In this document: piece by piece, positions 12,403-13,118 of the stretch
Position numbering within the stretch: the first letter of the stretch is position 1
How the letters are laid out: the number at the start of each line of letters is the position of its first letter
Assembly (NCBI GenBank): GCA_038229875.1
Contig: JBBROA010000113.1
Location: 1-13,118, forward strand
Source of the DNA: JALYUA01 sp038229875
GTDB taxonomy: Bacteria > Acidobacteriota > Thermoanaerobaculia > UBA5066 > Gp7-AA6
DNA: 13,118 bases
Direction of reading: 5' to 3'
The notes under the pieces: model-generated
What the model was told of the DNA's origin: nothing
Seen by the model: the letters and a program-made list of their open reading frames with translations, nothing else
Database searches by the model: none
Translations under genes and position numbers: made by a program

Positions 12403-12912
12403 ATGATTCTTGCCATGAATGAAATAGGCTTGGAGGTCTGGACATTGGCGCGAAACACCCTGCTGCTCCTGACCACCCTCTTGTTGTTTGCATGCTCCGG
12501 TTCGCCTAGGGTTTCACCGGAGGATCGCATTGCGAGGGAACTCAAGGCCATGGCCGGCTCGTGGAGGCCCATTTCCACTGAGAACAACGGATATAAGTCA
12601 TCCGAAGGGGATCTGACTGGAATTCTTTGGATTCGGGACGCAGACGGCAAGTGGACCGCGCGGCGGGGCGGCAAAGTTCTTGTCGAGTGGGCGGTCAAGA
12701 ATATCGACCCGACGCAGAATCTCAAGATGATTGACATTGAGGTGACGGCCGGCGCGTACAAGGGAGTGGTTTACCTAGGCATCTATGAACTCGATGGCGA
12801 CACGCTGCGGATCTGTTTCGCCCTGCCAGACAAACCCGAGCGACCCACGGAATTTGCGGCGGCTAAAGGAACCGTCCGTGCACTCTCCGAGTTCAAGAGG
12901 GTGAAGGACTAG
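12403..12912 (+). CDS. TIGR03067-family lipoprotein
   Basis: 169 residues. The signal sequence ends in LLLLTTLLLFAC, with Cys30 as a plausible lipidation site (lipobox LFAC), so it is probably anchored to a membrane outside the cytoplasm. MAGSWRPIS (residues 48-56) and KNIDPTQNLKMIDIEVTAG (about 94-112), followed by YLGIYELDGDTLRICFA and ERPTEFA, match the TIGR03067 domain: a small beta-barrel-like repeat best known from planctomycetes, of unknown function. An ATG at 12418 is an alternative start; neither has a clear Shine-Dalgarno. Transcribed opposite to the cassette genes, 49 bases from the 12224-12353 site. GC is clearly lower than in the left half of the window, suggesting acquisition. 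Confidence 0.82.
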   Translation: MILAMNEIGLEVWTLARNTLLLLTTLLLFACSGSPRVSPEDRIARELKAMAGSWRPISTENNGYKSSEGDLTGILWIRDADGKWTARRGGKVLVEWAVKNIDPTQNLKMIDIEVTAGAYKGVVYLGIYELDGDTLRICFALPDKPERPTEFAAAKGTVRALSEFKRVKD

Positions 12913-13118
12913 GCGGCGCTGTGACCGGCCGGAGCCGAACACCGCCGCATCAGTCGGGGACACTGGTGGCGCGGCGATAGCAGCCCGTGGATAAATCGGC
13001 GATTTGGGTTTCACGCGACAGCGGGTTGAAGGTTTGCGGTTGTGTCGCGACGCGCGTCTGAGAGGCCAGTTTGGGTCAGAAGGACAACGAGGGCACGCGC
13101 GGAGGCAAGAAACGATGA
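12913..13118. other. No clear gene; inverted repeat and possible gene start at the edge
   Basis: No convincing reading frame. CGCGACA (13014-13020) and TGTCGCG (13043-13049) form a 7-bp inverted repeat with a 22-base loop. GGAGG at 13101-13105, nine bases before an ATG at 13115, could be the start of a plus-strand gene beyond the window. Confidence 0.3.

Noticed and set aside
13014..13049. CGCGACA/TGTCGCG inverted repeat as another attC site
   Set aside because: Only 36 bp, ends do not resemble RYYYAAC/GTTRRRY, and there is no L-type stem with bulges.

Overview
The window comes from a high-GC bacterium. Gene content and codon choice fit a soil or sediment lineage such as Acidobacteriota or a neighbouring phylum, but nothing in the sequence fixes the phylum. 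It has two halves of different character.

The left half (1-7933) is ordinary GC-rich chromosome with long, tightly packed genes. In order it holds: an adenosylcobalamin-dependent acyl-CoA mutase large subunit (minus strand, cut by the left edge); a small BON-domain lipoprotein; the alpha and beta subunits of a 2-oxoacid dehydrogenase E1 whose beta subunit resembles the branched-chain enzyme; a long uncharacterised protein with a GNAT-like part, on the opposite strand; and a full-length SppA-type membrane peptidase. The mutase carries Phe and Gln where methylmalonyl-CoA mutase has Tyr89 and Arg207, which points to an isobutyryl-CoA-type substrate. A branched-chain E1 would make isobutyryl-CoA from valine, so the two loci may belong to one pathway. 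The E1 beta subunit appears to start at a CTG codon that overlaps the alpha stop codon, just after a hexanucleotide repeat.

The right half (7984 to at least 12353) looks like an array of integron-type gene cassettes. Seven small genes lie head to tail on the minus strand. Nearly every one is followed by an inverted-repeat element bounded by GCCTRAC/GTYAGGC-like 7-mers, 70-76 bp long in five cases and 130 bp in one. The 130-bp element (12224-12353) shows the full attC plan: R boxes, an unpaired spacer, an 18-bp stem with two bulged bases on one arm, and a long terminal loop. Four of the seven cassette genes encode VOC (glyoxalase/bleomycin-resistance fold) proteins, two encode small membrane proteins, and one is a DUF4386 membrane protein. 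Two cassette genes carry a single frameshift. No integron integrase is visible. By polarity it would lie to the right of the window, or the array is an integrase-less cluster (CALIN).

Beyond the last clear site is a plus-strand lipoprotein of the TIGR03067 family with visibly lower GC, then about 200 bases without a clear gene.
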